This document shows, piece by piece, positions 33,918-43,636 of a stretch of DNA of 64,000 nucleotides. The notes under the pieces were generated by a model. That model was not told where the DNA came from. It saw only the letters and a program-made list of their open reading frames with translations, and did no database searches. The position numbers and the translations under genes were made by a program. Positions within the stretch are counted from its first letter, which is position 1, and each line of letters opens with the position of its first letter. Source of the DNA: Glutamicibacter sp002979865 (GTDB lineage Bacteria > Actinomycetota > Actinomycetes > Actinomycetales > Micrococcaceae); assembly GCF_050030965.1 (NCBI RefSeq), contig NZ_CP188297.1, positions 2,542,001-2,606,000 of the forward strand, given 5' to 3'.

Positions 33918-35972
33918 ATGGATACAGCACAGCGCACGGTTTCAGTCACCCGCTTCATCCTGCCCGGAATCCTCGCTGCGGCGGTGGCCTTCCTGGCGGC
34001 GGTGTTGTTCACCGGGATCGCCCGGCCGGCGGATTTGGCCGATCCCGGGGCTTTCGTGCGCTGGTCGCTGCCCATCTCCCGGGCCATCCACCATGCCTCG
34101 ATGTCGCTGAGCATCGCCGCGCTGGTTTTCGGTGCGGCGATCATCCCGCGGGCCGCCAAGGTGACCGGCGATGCCGAAGGCCAGGCCCATCCGGCGTTCG
34201 CCCGCACGATGAATATCGCCGCCGGGGCCGCGGTGGTGTGGACCCTGTCCGCGGCCACCGTCATGCTGCTGACCTTCTGGGATTTGGCCGGCATCCCGAT
34301 GAGCCTGGATCCGCAGTATTCGGCCGCGATCCTGGACTACATCCTGTCGATCACCAGCGGGCGGGCCTGGGCCTGGATGGTGGTGATCGCAGCGATCACC
34401 AGTTCGCTGGCCCTGGCCGCGCGCTCCAGGACCACGGTGGGGCTCAGCGCATTCTTCTCGCTGTTCGGCATCCTGCCGCTGGCCTTCATCGGCCACGCGG
34501 CCGGGGGAGACGACCACTTCGCCGCGGTGAACTCCATCGGCCTGCACCTGCTGGCCGTGGTGCTCTGGTTTGGCGGCATCATGGTGCTGGCCCTGCTCGC
34601 TCCGACGCTGGCCGGCGAAGCGCCGGGACGCAAACGCGGGCAGGTGCTGGCCGGGGTGGTGCTCAAGCGCTATTCCGCGCTGGCCACCTTCGCGGTGTTC
34701 CTGATGATCGGCTCGGGCCTGGCTTCGGCGGTGATCCGCATTACCGGCTGGGACCAGTGGCTGACCCCGTACGGCATCCTGGTGATCGTGAAGATCCTGA
34801 TCACCCTGGGGCTGGGCGCACTGGGCCTGTGGCATCGGCGCATGGTGATCCCGCGGCTGCTGGAGGGCAAATTCACGGCGCTGCGCGCGGCCTGGCAGGT
34901 CGTGGCCGGCGAGGTCATCCTGATGGCTGCGGTGATGTCGGTGGCCACCGTGCTGGCGCGCACCGCTCCGCCGACTTCCGATGAGCCTCCGGTGCAAGCG
35001 ACCCCGGCCCGCCTGCTCACCGGCTACGACCTGCCGCCGGCCCCGGATACCGCCGCGTGGTTCACCACCTGGCGCATGGACTGGATCTGGGTGGCCGTGT
35101 GCCTGTTCGGCCTGGCCGTGTACCTGTGGGCCTTCATCAAGCTGGCCCGCCGCGGCGACAAGCCCAGCGTGCTGCGCCTGGCCAGCTGGATCGTGGGCCT
35201 TTTCGCGCTGTTCTACGTGACCAGCGGCGCGGTGGCCGTGTACGGCAAGATCCAGTTCTCCACCCACATGGTCGATCACATGTCGCTGACCATGATCGTG
35301 CCGATCTTCCTGGTCCTGGGCACCCCGGTCACGCTGCTGCTCAAGGTGCTGGGATCGCGCGTCGACGGCACCCGCGGCCCGCGCGAATGGATCCTCTACC
35401 TGGTGCACTCGCGCTACTCGAAGGTCATCACCCACCCGATTTTCGCCGCGGTGAACTTCGCCGGCTCGATCGTCGTCTTCTACTTCACCCCGTTGCTGGA
35501 ACCGGCCATGCGCTACCACGCGGGCCACGAGCTGATGAACCTGCACTTCCTGCTCACCGGATACCTGTTCGCGCTGTCGCTGGTGGACGCCGACCCGGTC
35601 CCCAAGCGCTACCCGTACCCGATGCGCCTGGTGGTGCTGCTGGCCACCGTCGCCTTCCACGCTTTCTTCGGGGTGGCGCTGATGAGCACCGAAACCCTGC
35701 TGGCCCCGGACTACTTCGGGAACATGGGTCGCACCTGGGGCGGCACCGCACTGGAAGACCAGGTGGTGGGTGCCGGGGCGATGTGGGCGATCGGCGAAGT
35801 GCCGACCCTGGTCCTGGCCATTTTCGTGGTCATCTCGTGGCTGCGCCAGGACAAGAAGGACACCAAGCGCTACGACCGCCAGGCCGAGCGCGACAACGAC
35901 GCCGAGCTGGCTGCCTACAACGAAATGTTCGCCCGCTTCAAGCAAGCCGACCGAAGGGACCCACGTGCCTAG
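33918..35972 (+). CDS. CopD-CtaG fusion membrane protein
   Basis: This 684-residue polytopic protein has two modules. The N-terminal half (about 1-350) has the CopD copper-transport domain with HHASMS near the first helices and AVVLWFGGIMV. The C-terminal half (about 375-650) is caa3_CtaG, with THMVDHMSLTMIVPIFLVLG and the HELMNLHFLLTGYLF segment rich in membrane His. CopD takes copper from CopC; CtaG helps build the CuB site of cytochrome c oxidase. The fusion puts copper entry and oxidase assembly in one chain, an arrangement known in actinobacteria. Confidence 0.92.
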   Translation: MDTAQRTVSVTRFILPGILAAAVAFLAAVLFTGIARPADLADPGAFVRWSLPISRAIHHASMSLSIAALVFGAAIIPRAAKVTGDAEGQAHPAFARTMNIAAGAAVVWTLSAATVMLLTFWDLAGIPMSLDPQYSAAILDYILSITSGRAWAWMVVIAAITSSLALAARSRTTVGLSAFFSLFGILPLAFIGHAAGGDDHFAAVNSIGLHLLAVVLWFGGIMVLALLAPTLAGEAPGRKRGQVLAGVVLKRYSALATFAVFLMIGSGLASAVIRITGWDQWLTPYGILVIVKILITLGLGALGLWHRRMVIPRLLEGKFTALRAAWQVVAGEVILMAAVMSVATVLARTAPPTSDEPPVQATPARLLTGYDLPPAPDTAAWFTTWRMDWIWVAVCLFGLAVYLWAFIKLARRGDKPSVLRLASWIVGLFALFYVTSGAVAVYGKIQFSTHMVDHMSLTMIVPIFLVLGTPVTLLLKVLGSRVDGTRGPREWILYLVHSRYSKVITHPIFAAVNFAGSIVVFYFTPLLEPAMRYHAGHELMNLHFLLTGYLFALSLVDADPVPKRYPYPMRLVVLLATVAFHAFFGVALMSTETLLAPDYFGNMGRTWGGTALEDQVVGAGAMWAIGEVPTLVLAIFVVISWLRQDKKDTKRYDRQAERDNDAELAAYNEMFARFKQADRRDPRA

Positions 35973-36729
35973 CACCAAGAAAATCCTCGCCGCCTCCCTG
36001 GCGGTGTGCGCGCTGCTGGCCGCAAGCGCCTGCTCCGCGCAATCCGAAATGCCGCAGGACGAAACGCACAAGATCGCCGTGCAGGGCACCGCGACGCCCA
36101 GCGCATCGCAAGAGCCGCAAGAGCCTGCCCAGCCGGAAGAAATGACCACCGCGCAGGTGGCCACCACGGCCGGCGCAGTGATGGCCGCCGAGCTCGGCTT
36201 CCCCTCCAGCGCCAAGATCCAGGGCGAGGACCTCGAATCCCTGGCCACGCCGCCCACCGATACGCTCAAGGACCTGGTGGTCCTGCCGTCCCAATGCTCG
36301 GCTCCGATCGAGGACTTGAACTGGTCGCCGGTGCAGCTGGGCACCGAGGCGGCGCGCACCGACTTCACCAACGAGAACCAGTCGATCACCGGGTCGGTGG
36401 AGGTGGCCAAGCTCGGCGACGGGGCGGCGAAGGTGGCGGCGCACAATGCGAACGTGGCCACCATCCTGGAGGAATGCAAGAGCGTGAAGCTCAACGGGCT
36501 GGACTACCGCGAGACCCTGGCATTCTCCGATCCGGGCGTGCAGGATGCCGATTCGGCCCTGTACTACAGCCGTGATGGGCAGTATGCGCAGGATTCGCTG
36601 GTGCTGATCAAGAGCACCGGGGAGTATGCGGTGATGGTCTCCTTCCTCTCGGCGACCTCGCTGCAGGATGCCGCCTTCAACCAGGTGGCCACCGGCATCA
36701 TGGACACCGTGCTCGCGCAGCTGCCCTAG
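35965..36729 (+). CDS. Lipoprotein of unknown function
   Basis: This 254-residue protein has a lipoprotein signal (KKILAASLAVCALLAASAC, lipobox Cys at about 23). A Pro/Glu/Ser-rich linker and a roughly 190-residue extracytoplasmic domain with two spaced Cys pairs follow; no family is recognised. GTG 35965 follows AAGGGA and overlaps the CopD-CtaG stop by 8 bases, so it is co-translated with the copper cluster. No obvious His/Met metal motif is seen, so its link to copper is by context only. Confidence 0.75.
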   Translation: MPSTKKILAASLAVCALLAASACSAQSEMPQDETHKIAVQGTATPSASQEPQEPAQPEEMTTAQVATTAGAVMAAELGFPSSAKIQGEDLESLATPPTDTLKDLVVLPSQCSAPIEDLNWSPVQLGTEAARTDFTNENQSITGSVEVAKLGDGAAKVAAHNANVATILEECKSVKLNGLDYRETLAFSDPGVQDADSALYYSRDGQYAQDSLVLIKSTGEYAVMVSFLSATSLQDAAFNQVATGIMDTVLAQLP

Positions 36730-36901
36730 CTCGCCGCCCCGGCAGGGAATAGAAGCCCTGGGCCTGCGGTTACACCAGCAGACCGTGAGCGAGTTTCACA
36801 CTTTTCTCAATGTTGCTTAACACCGTTAGCCCCAGCGGGCCGCGGTGGCAGATAATTGAGGTTCGAATTGCCGCAGCCGCGGCGACAGCGAAAGGATCAC
36901 C

Positions 36902-38809
36902 ATGAGCACTTCCGAATCCGTCCGCGCCAATTACAAGGTGCGCGCCAGCGAACTGCTGGGCCGCAACTGGCTGAATACCGGCGGCAAGCAACTGGATCTG
37001 GACGCATTGCGCGGCAAGATCGTGCTCCTGGACTTCTGGACCTTCTGCTGCATCAACTGCCTGCACGTGCTCGACGAGCTGCGCCCGCTGGAGGAGCAGT
37101 ACAAGGACGTGCTGGTCACCGTCGGCGTGCACTCCCCGAAGTTCGAGCACGAAGCGGATCCGGATGCGCTGGCCGCCGCCGTGGAGCGCTACGAAATCCA
37201 CCACCCGGTGCTCGACGACCCGGAATTGGTCACCTGGCAGGCCTACGGTGCCCGCGCCTGGCCTACCCTGGTGGTATTGGATCCCGAAGGCTACATCGTC
37301 GCGCATCTGTCCGGCGAGGGCCACGCCCAGGGCCTGGGCTCGCTGGTCGAGGAACTGGTAGCCGAGCACGAAGCCAAGGGCACGCTGCACCGCGGCAACG
37401 GTCCTTACGTGGCACCGGCAGCCCGCGAGGGCGACCTGCGCTTCCCGGGCAAGGCGATCGCCCTGGCCAACGGCAACTTCCTGGTGGGCGATTCGGGCCA
37501 CCACCGCCTGGTCGAACTGGCCGGCGACCTGTCCACCGTGGTGCGCACCATCGGCGCCGGGGTCAAGGGCTATGCCGACGGGGACGCTGCCACCGCGCAG
37601 TTCAACGAACTGCAGGGGCTGGCCGCCTTGCCGGCGGAACTGGCCGCCGAAGTCGGCTACGACGTGATCGTCGCCGACACCGTCAACCACCGCCTGCGCT
37701 CGGTGAACCTGGCCACCGGCGCCGTGGGCACCCTGGCCGGCAACGGCGTGCAGCGCCTGCTGGATTCGGAGAACGCCCGCCAAGAAGTCCAGCCCACCGA
37801 GCTGGGCACCGATGCGCTGAATATTTCGCTCTCGTCCCCATGGGATGTGCTCTACCACCCATCGGGGCAGGTCATCGTCGCGATGGCCGGAACCCACCAG
37901 ATCTTCGCCTTCGATCCGCGCACCGGCGCCGTGTCGGTCTTCGCCGGCACCGGGCTGGAAGGCCTAACCGATGGCGCGCCGGATGAGGCCTGGTTCGCCC
38001 AGTCCTCGGGCCTGGCGCTGGATGGCGAGAACGTGTGGATCGCCGACTCGGAAACCAGCGCCCTGCGCTGGATCGAGGTTGAAGAAGGCAAGGCCAAGAG
38101 CGTGAACACCGCGGTGGGCACCGGCCTGTTCGACTTCGGCTTCCGCGATGGCGATGCGCAGCAGGCGCGCCTGCAGCACCCGCTGGGCGTGGCCGTGCTG
38201 CCGGACCACTCGATTGCCATCGCCGACTCCTACAATGGCGCGGTGCGCCGCTTCGATCCGGCCACCAAGACTGTCTCCACCCTGGCCAAGGGCCTGAGGG
38301 AACCGGCCGACGTGCTGGTGGACACCACCGTGGACGGCGATCCGGTGCTGCTGGTCGTGGAGACCAACTCCCACCAGCTGGTGCGCATCCCGATCCCTGC
38401 CGAAGCACTGGTGGTCGACCAGGGCGCCAGCCAGACCCAGCGCCCCAAGACCCGGGTGCAGGCCGGCAAGCACGGGATCCTGGTCCGCTTCGCCGCACCC
38501 AAGGGGCAGAAGCTCGATGACCGCTGGGGCGATCCGACCCAGCTGAAGATCTCGGCCAGCCCTGAGGAACTGATCCTCGACGGCGCCGGCACCTCGGTGG
38601 GCCTGTCCCGCACCCTGGAACTGAACCCGGAGGTGGCCGAGGGCGTGCTGCACATTACCGCCCGCGCGGCGGCCTGCGATGGCGAACCGGGCGGCGAGAT
38701 TCCCGATCACGCGGCCTGCCACCTGTACCAGCAGGACTGGGGCATCCCGGTGGTGCTGGACGCAGAGGGCGAGGATGAACTGCTCCTTGACCTGCGTGGC
38801 GTGAACTAG
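36902..38809 (+). CDS. Thioredoxin-like plus NHL-repeat beta-propeller protein (NHLRC2-like)
   Basis: This 635-residue protein is cytoplasmic by lack of a signal. The N-terminal thioredoxin-like domain has FWTFCCINCLHVLDEL (redox C50-x-x-C53, plus C49). NHL-type propeller blades follow from about 180 to 500 (GNFLVGDSGHHRLVEL, IVADTVNHRLRSVNL, HSIAIADSYNGAVRRFD), then a C-terminal beta domain. The order matches human NHLRC2 and its bacterial relatives, whose biochemical role is unclear. It may be a redox or interaction hub. AAAGG precedes the ATG. It stands downstream of the copper cluster but with its own 170-base leader. Confidence 0.88.
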   Translation: MSTSESVRANYKVRASELLGRNWLNTGGKQLDLDALRGKIVLLDFWTFCCINCLHVLDELRPLEEQYKDVLVTVGVHSPKFEHEADPDALAAAVERYEIHHPVLDDPELVTWQAYGARAWPTLVVLDPEGYIVAHLSGEGHAQGLGSLVEELVAEHEAKGTLHRGNGPYVAPAAREGDLRFPGKAIALANGNFLVGDSGHHRLVELAGDLSTVVRTIGAGVKGYADGDAATAQFNELQGLAALPAELAAEVGYDVIVADTVNHRLRSVNLATGAVGTLAGNGVQRLLDSENARQEVQPTELGTDALNISLSSPWDVLYHPSGQVIVAMAGTHQIFAFDPRTGAVSVFAGTGLEGLTDGAPDEAWFAQSSGLALDGENVWIADSETSALRWIEVEEGKAKSVNTAVGTGLFDFGFRDGDAQQARLQHPLGVAVLPDHSIAIADSYNGAVRRFDPATKTVSTLAKGLREPADVLVDTTVDGDPVLLVVETNSHQLVRIPIPAEALVVDQGASQTQRPKTRVQAGKHGILVRFAAPKGQKLDDRWGDPTQLKISASPEELILDGAGTSVGLSRTLELNPEVAEGVLHITARAAACDGEPGGEIPDHAACHLYQQDWGIPVVLDAEGEDELLLDLRGVN

Positions 38810-38830
38810 CCCCGGCCCGAAGCATGCATC

Positions 38831-38857
38831 AGGCGCACCAGCGATGGTGCGCCTTTT
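38831..38857 (+). terminator. Terminator after the thioredoxin-NHL gene
   Basis: A perfect 10-pair stem (38831-38840 with 38845-38854) with a GCGA loop is followed by TTT. It lies 22 bases past the stop. Confidence 0.82.
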
Positions 38858-38978
38858 GCGCGCCCGGCGCCGAACGCCCGGGCAGCGCCGCAGCAAGAAT
38901 CTGAGGAAACCTCAGCATTTTCCTGCCCGGGTGGCTAGACTGGAGGGCGGGAGGAGCCGGAGGGATCTGGCGGTAGCT

Positions 38979-40229
38979 ATGGCGTCGAAAATGTTCCGTG
39001 CACTGGAAGTACCAAATTACCGGTTGTGGGTGATCGGTGCGCTGGTCTCCAATATCGGAACCTGGATGCAGCGTGTGGCCCAGGACTGGCTGGTGCTCAC
39101 CGAGCTCACCGACCACGATGCAGTGGCCACCGGCATCACCACCGGCCTGCAGTTCCTGCCCGTGCTGCTGCTGGGCCCCTATGCCGGACTGATCGCCGAC
39201 CGCTTCGACAAGCGCCGGCTGCTGATCCTCACGCAGAGCTTCATGGGAGTCTGCGCCCTGGTCCTGGGCCTGCTGGTGGTTACCGGCACGGCGCAGCTGT
39301 GGCATGTCTACGTGCTGGCCACGATGCTGGGCATCGGCGCCTCCTTCGACGCCCCGGCACGCCAGGCGTTCGTCTCCGAGGTGGTTCCCGGCACCCACCT
39401 GGCCAACGCGGTGGCGTTGAACAGCGCCAACTTCAACCTGGCCCGGCTGGCCGGGCCCGGCGTGGCCGGTGCGGTCATCGCGCTGGTGGGCACCGGACCG
39501 GCGTTCCTGCTCAACGGCGCCTCATTCCTCGCGGTGATTTTCTCGCTGGCGTTCATGCGCAAGGACGCACTGAACCCTTCCAAACCGGTCGCGCGCGCCA
39601 AGGGGCAGGTGCGCGAGGGCTTGGCCTACGTGAAGAACCGCAAGGACCTGGTGCTGATCTTCTTCCTGGCCGGCGTGATCGGCACCTTCGGGCTGAACTT
39701 CCAGATGACCAACGCGCTGATGGCCACCGAGGTCTACGGGGTAGGAGCAGGGGAGTACGGGATCCTGGGCTCGATCATGGCCGTGGGCACCTTTGGCGGG
39801 GCGCTGTTCGCCGCCCGGCGTTCGGCTCCGCGCTGGCGCTTCCTGATCGGCGGCGGCGTGTTCTTCGGCATCGCCGGGATTGCCAGTGCGTGGATGCCCA
39901 ACTACATCGCATTCGCGCTGGTGCTGATCCCGGTGGGACTGGGGTCGCTGACCTTCTTGAACAGCTGCAACACCATGGTGCAGACCTCGGTGCCCCCGGA
40001 GTACCGGGCGCGCGTGCTGGCGCTGTACCTGATGGTGGTGATGGGCGGTACGCCCATCGGCTCGCCGCTGATCGGCTGGTTCGCTGAACTGTTCGGGATC
40101 CAGATCGCCGTGACCATTGGCGCCGGGTTGTCGCTGGCCGCCAGCTTGGCAGCGCTGGTGGTCTGGCAGAAGTTCAAGACCAATGCGGTGCCGCTGCGCA
40201 GCCAGTTCCGCGAACTGCTCGGACGCTAG
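38979..40229 (+). CDS. MFS transporter (EntS/MFS_3-like)
   Basis: This 416-residue protein has about 12 predicted helices. The opening (FRALEVPNYRLWVIGALVSN, then IGTWMQRVAQDWLVL) is typical of the MFS_3 exporter group that includes EntS. The loop ADRFDKRRLLILTQ is the MFS motif A variant between helices 2 and 3. ATG 38979 has GGAGGG somewhat far upstream. Substrate not predictable. The stop overlaps that of the convergent gene at CTAG. Confidence 0.85.
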   Translation: MASKMFRALEVPNYRLWVIGALVSNIGTWMQRVAQDWLVLTELTDHDAVATGITTGLQFLPVLLLGPYAGLIADRFDKRRLLILTQSFMGVCALVLGLLVVTGTAQLWHVYVLATMLGIGASFDAPARQAFVSEVVPGTHLANAVALNSANFNLARLAGPGVAGAVIALVGTGPAFLLNGASFLAVIFSLAFMRKDALNPSKPVARAKGQVREGLAYVKNRKDLVLIFFLAGVIGTFGLNFQMTNALMATEVYGVGAGEYGILGSIMAVGTFGGALFAARRSAPRWRFLIGGGVFFGIAGIASAWMPNYIAFALVLIPVGLGSLTFLNSCNTMVQTSVPPEYRARVLALYLMVVMGGTPIGSPLIGWFAELFGIQIAVTIGAGLSLAASLAALVVWQKFKTNAVPLRSQFRELLGR

Positions 40230-41248
40230 CCGGCCACCTGTTCGCCGCCGGCCACCGGAACCACGGAAACTTCGGTGGTGCTGGTGGTCAGCTGCGCGGT
40301 GAAGGAGTAGTCATCCTTGACGGTCTTCTTGGCCTTGGCGCCGGTGCGCAAATCCTGCTCGGTCAGGGTCAAGGTGGCGGTGGCCTTCAGCGGGGACAGC
40401 ACCCAGGCGCCGTTGTAGTAGTTCACTTCAATGGTGGGGTACTTCGCGATGGACCAGTCGATGGTCGCCGGGTCCACGCGCGCCGAGGTGCTGTAGGCGA
40501 ACGGGCATCCGGCAGGCATCAGCACCTGCTCGCTGGCGCACTCGTTGAGGTAGTTCTTCACCTTGGCATTGATGGCAGCGATGAATTCCTTGGTCGGCTC
40601 GGTCTTCAGCGCGATCTCCACCGGCTCCTTGGCAGGCTTGGTGACCACCATCCCGCGGGTGTCGGCCGCAAAGTTCTTGGTGCTGAAGCTCGCGTCGAGG
40701 ATCGAGGGGTAGAACACCGGAAGGGTGCTCACGCCAGCCGATAACGGGATCTTCTGCTCGTTGACCGTGACCTCGTTGACGGTGTTGGCCTTGATCTTCA
40801 CGCTGGGCAGCGTGCTTGGCTCGAAGGCCCACTTGTCGAACAGCAGCCAGGATTTGCCGGCATGGCGCAGCGTGTAGGTCGATTCCTTGTCCACGCCGTG
40901 GGCCTTGTAATGCGCGGTGACGGTGCGCAACTGCTCATCGCCCTCTACCGCCTGGGCCTTGTCGGTGGAGAAATCCGTAATTCCGGCCTGGGTGCGCTTG
41001 AGCACGTCCCCATCCAGGGCAACAGCATCGCCCTGCGGGACCTGGGCCTGCATCAGGCCCAGGGCTTCGGCGCCTTCGCCCCTGGCCAGATGCTGCTGCA
41101 GTGCCTGCACCTGGTGCTGGGGGGAGAAGAGCGTACGGTTGGCGGCGATCGTTCCGGCAATGACCAGAACGACGACAGCCGCTGCAGCCAATGCCCAGCG
41201 AAGAGCCAGGCGGGCAGCGGAGATCGGCGTGGAATTACGAGTGTTCAT
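40226..41248 (-). CDS. Membrane-anchored protein of unknown function
   Basis: This 340-residue protein has a single N-terminal transmembrane anchor (about 14-35), with the remainder outside. The outer part has repeated beta-rich, NTF2-like stretches (TVTAHYKAHGVDKESTYTLR, DWSIAKYPTIEVNYYNGAWV) and a central pair of Cys (ECASEQVLMPAGC). It resembles actinobacterial anchored proteins with internal duplicated domains, but I cannot name a family. It is downstream of no gene on its strand closer than the HerA-like ATPase. Confidence 0.7.
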   Translation of the reverse strand: MNTRNSTPISAARLALRWALAAAAVVVLVIAGTIAANRTLFSPQHQVQALQQHLARGEGAEALGLMQAQVPQGDAVALDGDVLKRTQAGITDFSTDKAQAVEGDEQLRTVTAHYKAHGVDKESTYTLRHAGKSWLLFDKWAFEPSTLPSVKIKANTVNEVTVNEQKIPLSAGVSTLPVFYPSILDASFSTKNFAADTRGMVVTKPAKEPVEIALKTEPTKEFIAAINAKVKNYLNECASEQVLMPAGCPFAYSTSARVDPATIDWSIAKYPTIEVNYYNGAWVLSPLKATATLTLTEQDLRTGAKAKKTVKDDYSFTAQLTTSTTEVSVVPVAGGEQVAG

Positions 41249-41314
41249 CAGTAGCTAGGCTATCTGGTTTCCGGGCCCAGACCGAAAACGGCGTGCTGGA
41301 AGAGCCAGGTATTA

Positions 41315-42850
41315 CTAACGGCGGCGCTTGCGGTTGCCGAAGAAGCCGCGGATCAGCTCGCGGCCAAGCACCTTGGCGGCGCCCATGGCCATGTCCATCA
41401 TCGGGTTCTCTTCTTGGCGCGGTTGGCTCTGGCGTGGGGCGCTTTCCCGTCGTGGCTCCTTCGCCGGCTCGGGAGCAGTCGCTGGCGCCGGCGCCGCGGC
41501 CCGGGTTTTGGCCTCGAGCATTTCGCGGGCAGAATCACGATCCACTGCGGCGCTGTACTGCGCAGCCAGCGTCGAAGTGCCACGGACCTGGGCCATCACC
41601 TCAGGTGAGGCCGGGCCGATGTTGGACCCCGGCGAGGACATCTTGGTCCACGCTACCGGGGTCGGTGCACCTTTCTCGCCCAGCACGGTGACCACAGCCT
41701 CGCCGACACCGGCCTGGGTCAGTGCTTCCTGCAGGTCCAGCTCACCGGTTGGGAAGGTCTTGATGATCTGCTTGAGCGCGCTCTGGTCCTTGGCGGTGAA
41801 CACGCGCACCGCATGCTGGATGCGGTTACCCAGCTGGCCGAGCACCTCATCGGGCAGGTCGGTCGGGGACTGGGTGATGAAGAACAGGCCCACGCCCTTG
41901 GAGCGTATCAGGCGCACGGTGTTGATGATCGCATCGGTGAACGCCTTGGTCGCATCCTTGAAGAGCAGGTGGGCCTCGTCGAGGAAGAACACCAGCTTGG
42001 GCTTCTCCAGGTCCCCGGCTTCTGGCAGGTCCTCGAACATGTCGGCCAGGAGCCACATGAGGAACGTGGAGAAAAGCATTGGCTGGGAGCTGACCGAGGG
42101 CAGTTCCAGGATGTTGATGACGCCCGCGCCGTCGCGCACCTGCAAGAAGTCCGCGGTATCGAACTCCGGCTGCCCGAAGAACTGGTCCAGTCCCTGGGTC
42201 TGCATGATCGTGATGCCGCGCAGGATCACCGATGCGGTGGATGAGGAGACGCCGCCCAGGGCGGCCAGCGCCGGGGCGCCGTCGTCGCTGAGCAGGAAGC
42301 TGATGACAGCTTTCAGGTCGCTGAGGTCATCCAGCGGCAGCTTATTGGAATCGGCGTAATGGAAGATCAGCTGCAGGCATTCTTCCTGGGTTTCGTTCAG
42401 TTCCAGGACACGGGCCAGCAAAATCGGGCCGAAGGCGTCCACGCTGGCGCGTACCGGGACGCCCTGCCCATTGCCACCCAGGCTGAGGAACTCGACCGGG
42501 TTGGTGCGCGCAACGAATTCGTGGCCGAGCTCGGCCAGTCGGGCACTGAGCTTCTCCGACGGTTCGGCAGGCTGCGCCAGGCCGCTCAGATCGCCTTTGA
42601 CATCGGCGAGGAAAACCGGAACCCCGGCCACAGAGAGCTGTTCTGCCATGGTCTGCAAGGTGACGGTCTTGCCGGTGCCGGTGGCACCAGCGATCAGGCC
42701 GTGGCGGTTGAGCATTTTCAACGGCAGGCGGACCTGCGCGGTTGGCTCGGCCTTGCCGCCGATCAGTGCAGCCCCGAGCTCCAAGCAATCGGATTCGAAG
42801 TTGTAGCCTTCAACGAGGCTGGTCAGCAAAGTATTCGTTTCCTGGGTCAT
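41315..42850 (-). CDS. HerA-like ATPase, DUF853 (YjgR) family
   Basis: This 511-residue protein has Walker A GATGTGKTVT (about 55-64), Walker B LVFFLDEAHLLF (about 282-293) and the FFITQSPTDLPDEVLGQLGN segment typical of DUF853. A low-complexity Ala/Pro/Glu/Arg linker precedes the short basic C-terminus. The family is related to HerA/FtsK translocases; its cellular role is not established. It is a stand-alone gene without NurA or defence partners. Confidence 0.88.
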   Translation of the reverse strand: MTQETNTLLTSLVEGYNFESDCLELGAALIGGKAEPTAQVRLPLKMLNRHGLIAGATGTGKTVTLQTMAEQLSVAGVPVFLADVKGDLSGLAQPAEPSEKLSARLAELGHEFVARTNPVEFLSLGGNGQGVPVRASVDAFGPILLARVLELNETQEECLQLIFHYADSNKLPLDDLSDLKAVISFLLSDDGAPALAALGGVSSSTASVILRGITIMQTQGLDQFFGQPEFDTADFLQVRDGAGVINILELPSVSSQPMLFSTFLMWLLADMFEDLPEAGDLEKPKLVFFLDEAHLLFKDATKAFTDAIINTVRLIRSKGVGLFFITQSPTDLPDEVLGQLGNRIQHAVRVFTAKDQSALKQIIKTFPTGELDLQEALTQAGVGEAVVTVLGEKGAPTPVAWTKMSSPGSNIGPASPEVMAQVRGTSTLAAQYSAAVDRDSAREMLEAKTRAAAPAPATAPEPAKEPRRESAPRQSQPRQEENPMMDMAMGAAKVLGRELIRGFFGNRKRRR

Positions 42851-42868
42851 GGCTTCACTCTATTGCTT

Positions 42869-43636
42869 TTAGAACGGGTGCAACAGACGCTGGACGAAAG
42901 TTTGGGTGCGGGGGTTGGCAGGCGTGCCGAGCACCTTGGCCGCCGGACCGGTCTCCACGACCACCCCGCCATCCATGAACACCACGGTGTCGGCCACATC
43001 CCGGGCGAAGGCCAGCTCGTGGGTCACCAGCACCATGGACCAGCCCTCCTGGGCCAATTCCTTGATGACCGTGAGCACCTCGCCGACCAGCTCCGGATCC
43101 AGTGCGCTGGTGGGTTCGTCGAAGAGCAGCAGATCCGGCTGCTGCATCAGCGCGCGGACAATGCCCACGCGCTGCTGCTGGCCGCCGGACAGGGAGTTCG
43201 GGTAGGCGTCGGCCTTGGCTTCAAGGCCCACGCGGGCCAGCAGCTTCTTCGCCTGCGCCACGACCTGGTCCTTGGGACGCTTTTGCACCTCGATCGGCCC
43301 GATGCTCACGTTCTGCAGCACCGTCAGATGGGGGAACAGGTGATGTCCCTGGAACACCATCGCCGAACGCTTGCGCAGGATCTGTGCGGCCTTGGGTTTC
43401 ATCCCGGCGCTGAAGGAAACTTCCGGCCCGCCGGCGAATCCGACGGTGCCGGCATCGGCGATTTCCAGGCCGTTCAGGCAACGCAGGGCAGTGGTCTTGC
43501 CAGAGCCCGACGGGCCAATCAGTGCCAGCACTTCACCGGAATGCACGGTGAAGTCGATGCCCTGGAGCACCTGGTTCTCGCCGAAGGCCTTATGCAGGGC
43601 GGTGACGGAGAGCAGGGCGGAATTACTTGGCGACAT
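42869..43636 (-). CDS. Polar amino acid ABC transporter ATP-binding protein
   Basis: This 255-residue ATPase has Walker A GPSGSGKTT (about 41-49), Q-loop MVFQGHHLFPH, signature LSGGQQQR and Walker B LLLFDEPTSALDPE. It belongs to the GlnQ/TcyN group. The start (ATG 43634-43636) overlaps the permease 3' end by 14 bases, so the two are coupled. Together with the permease and binding protein it forms a complete importer. Confidence 0.93.
   Translation of the reverse strand: MSPSNSALLSVTALHKAFGENQVLQGIDFTVHSGEVLALIGPSGSGKTTALRCLNGLEIADAGTVGFAGGPEVSFSAGMKPKAAQILRKRSAMVFQGHHLFPHLTVLQNVSIGPIEVQKRPKDQVVAQAKKLLARVGLEAKADAYPNSLSGGQQQRVGIVRALMQQPDLLLFDEPTSALDPELVGEVLTVIKELAQEGWSMVLVTHELAFARDVADTVVFMDGGVVVETGPAAKVLGTPANPRTQTFVQRLLHPF

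Noticed and set aside
33942..36494. Very long open frame (850 codons) on the minus strand opposite CopD-CtaG
   Set aside because: It is the antisense of strongly coding, high-GC genes with clear domains; its His/Gln/Gly-rich translation matches no family and is a codon-bias artefact.
41315..42850. HerA-like gene as part of a defence island
   Set aside because: Neighbours are transport and housekeeping genes; no nuclease, Sir2 or restriction partner is present.
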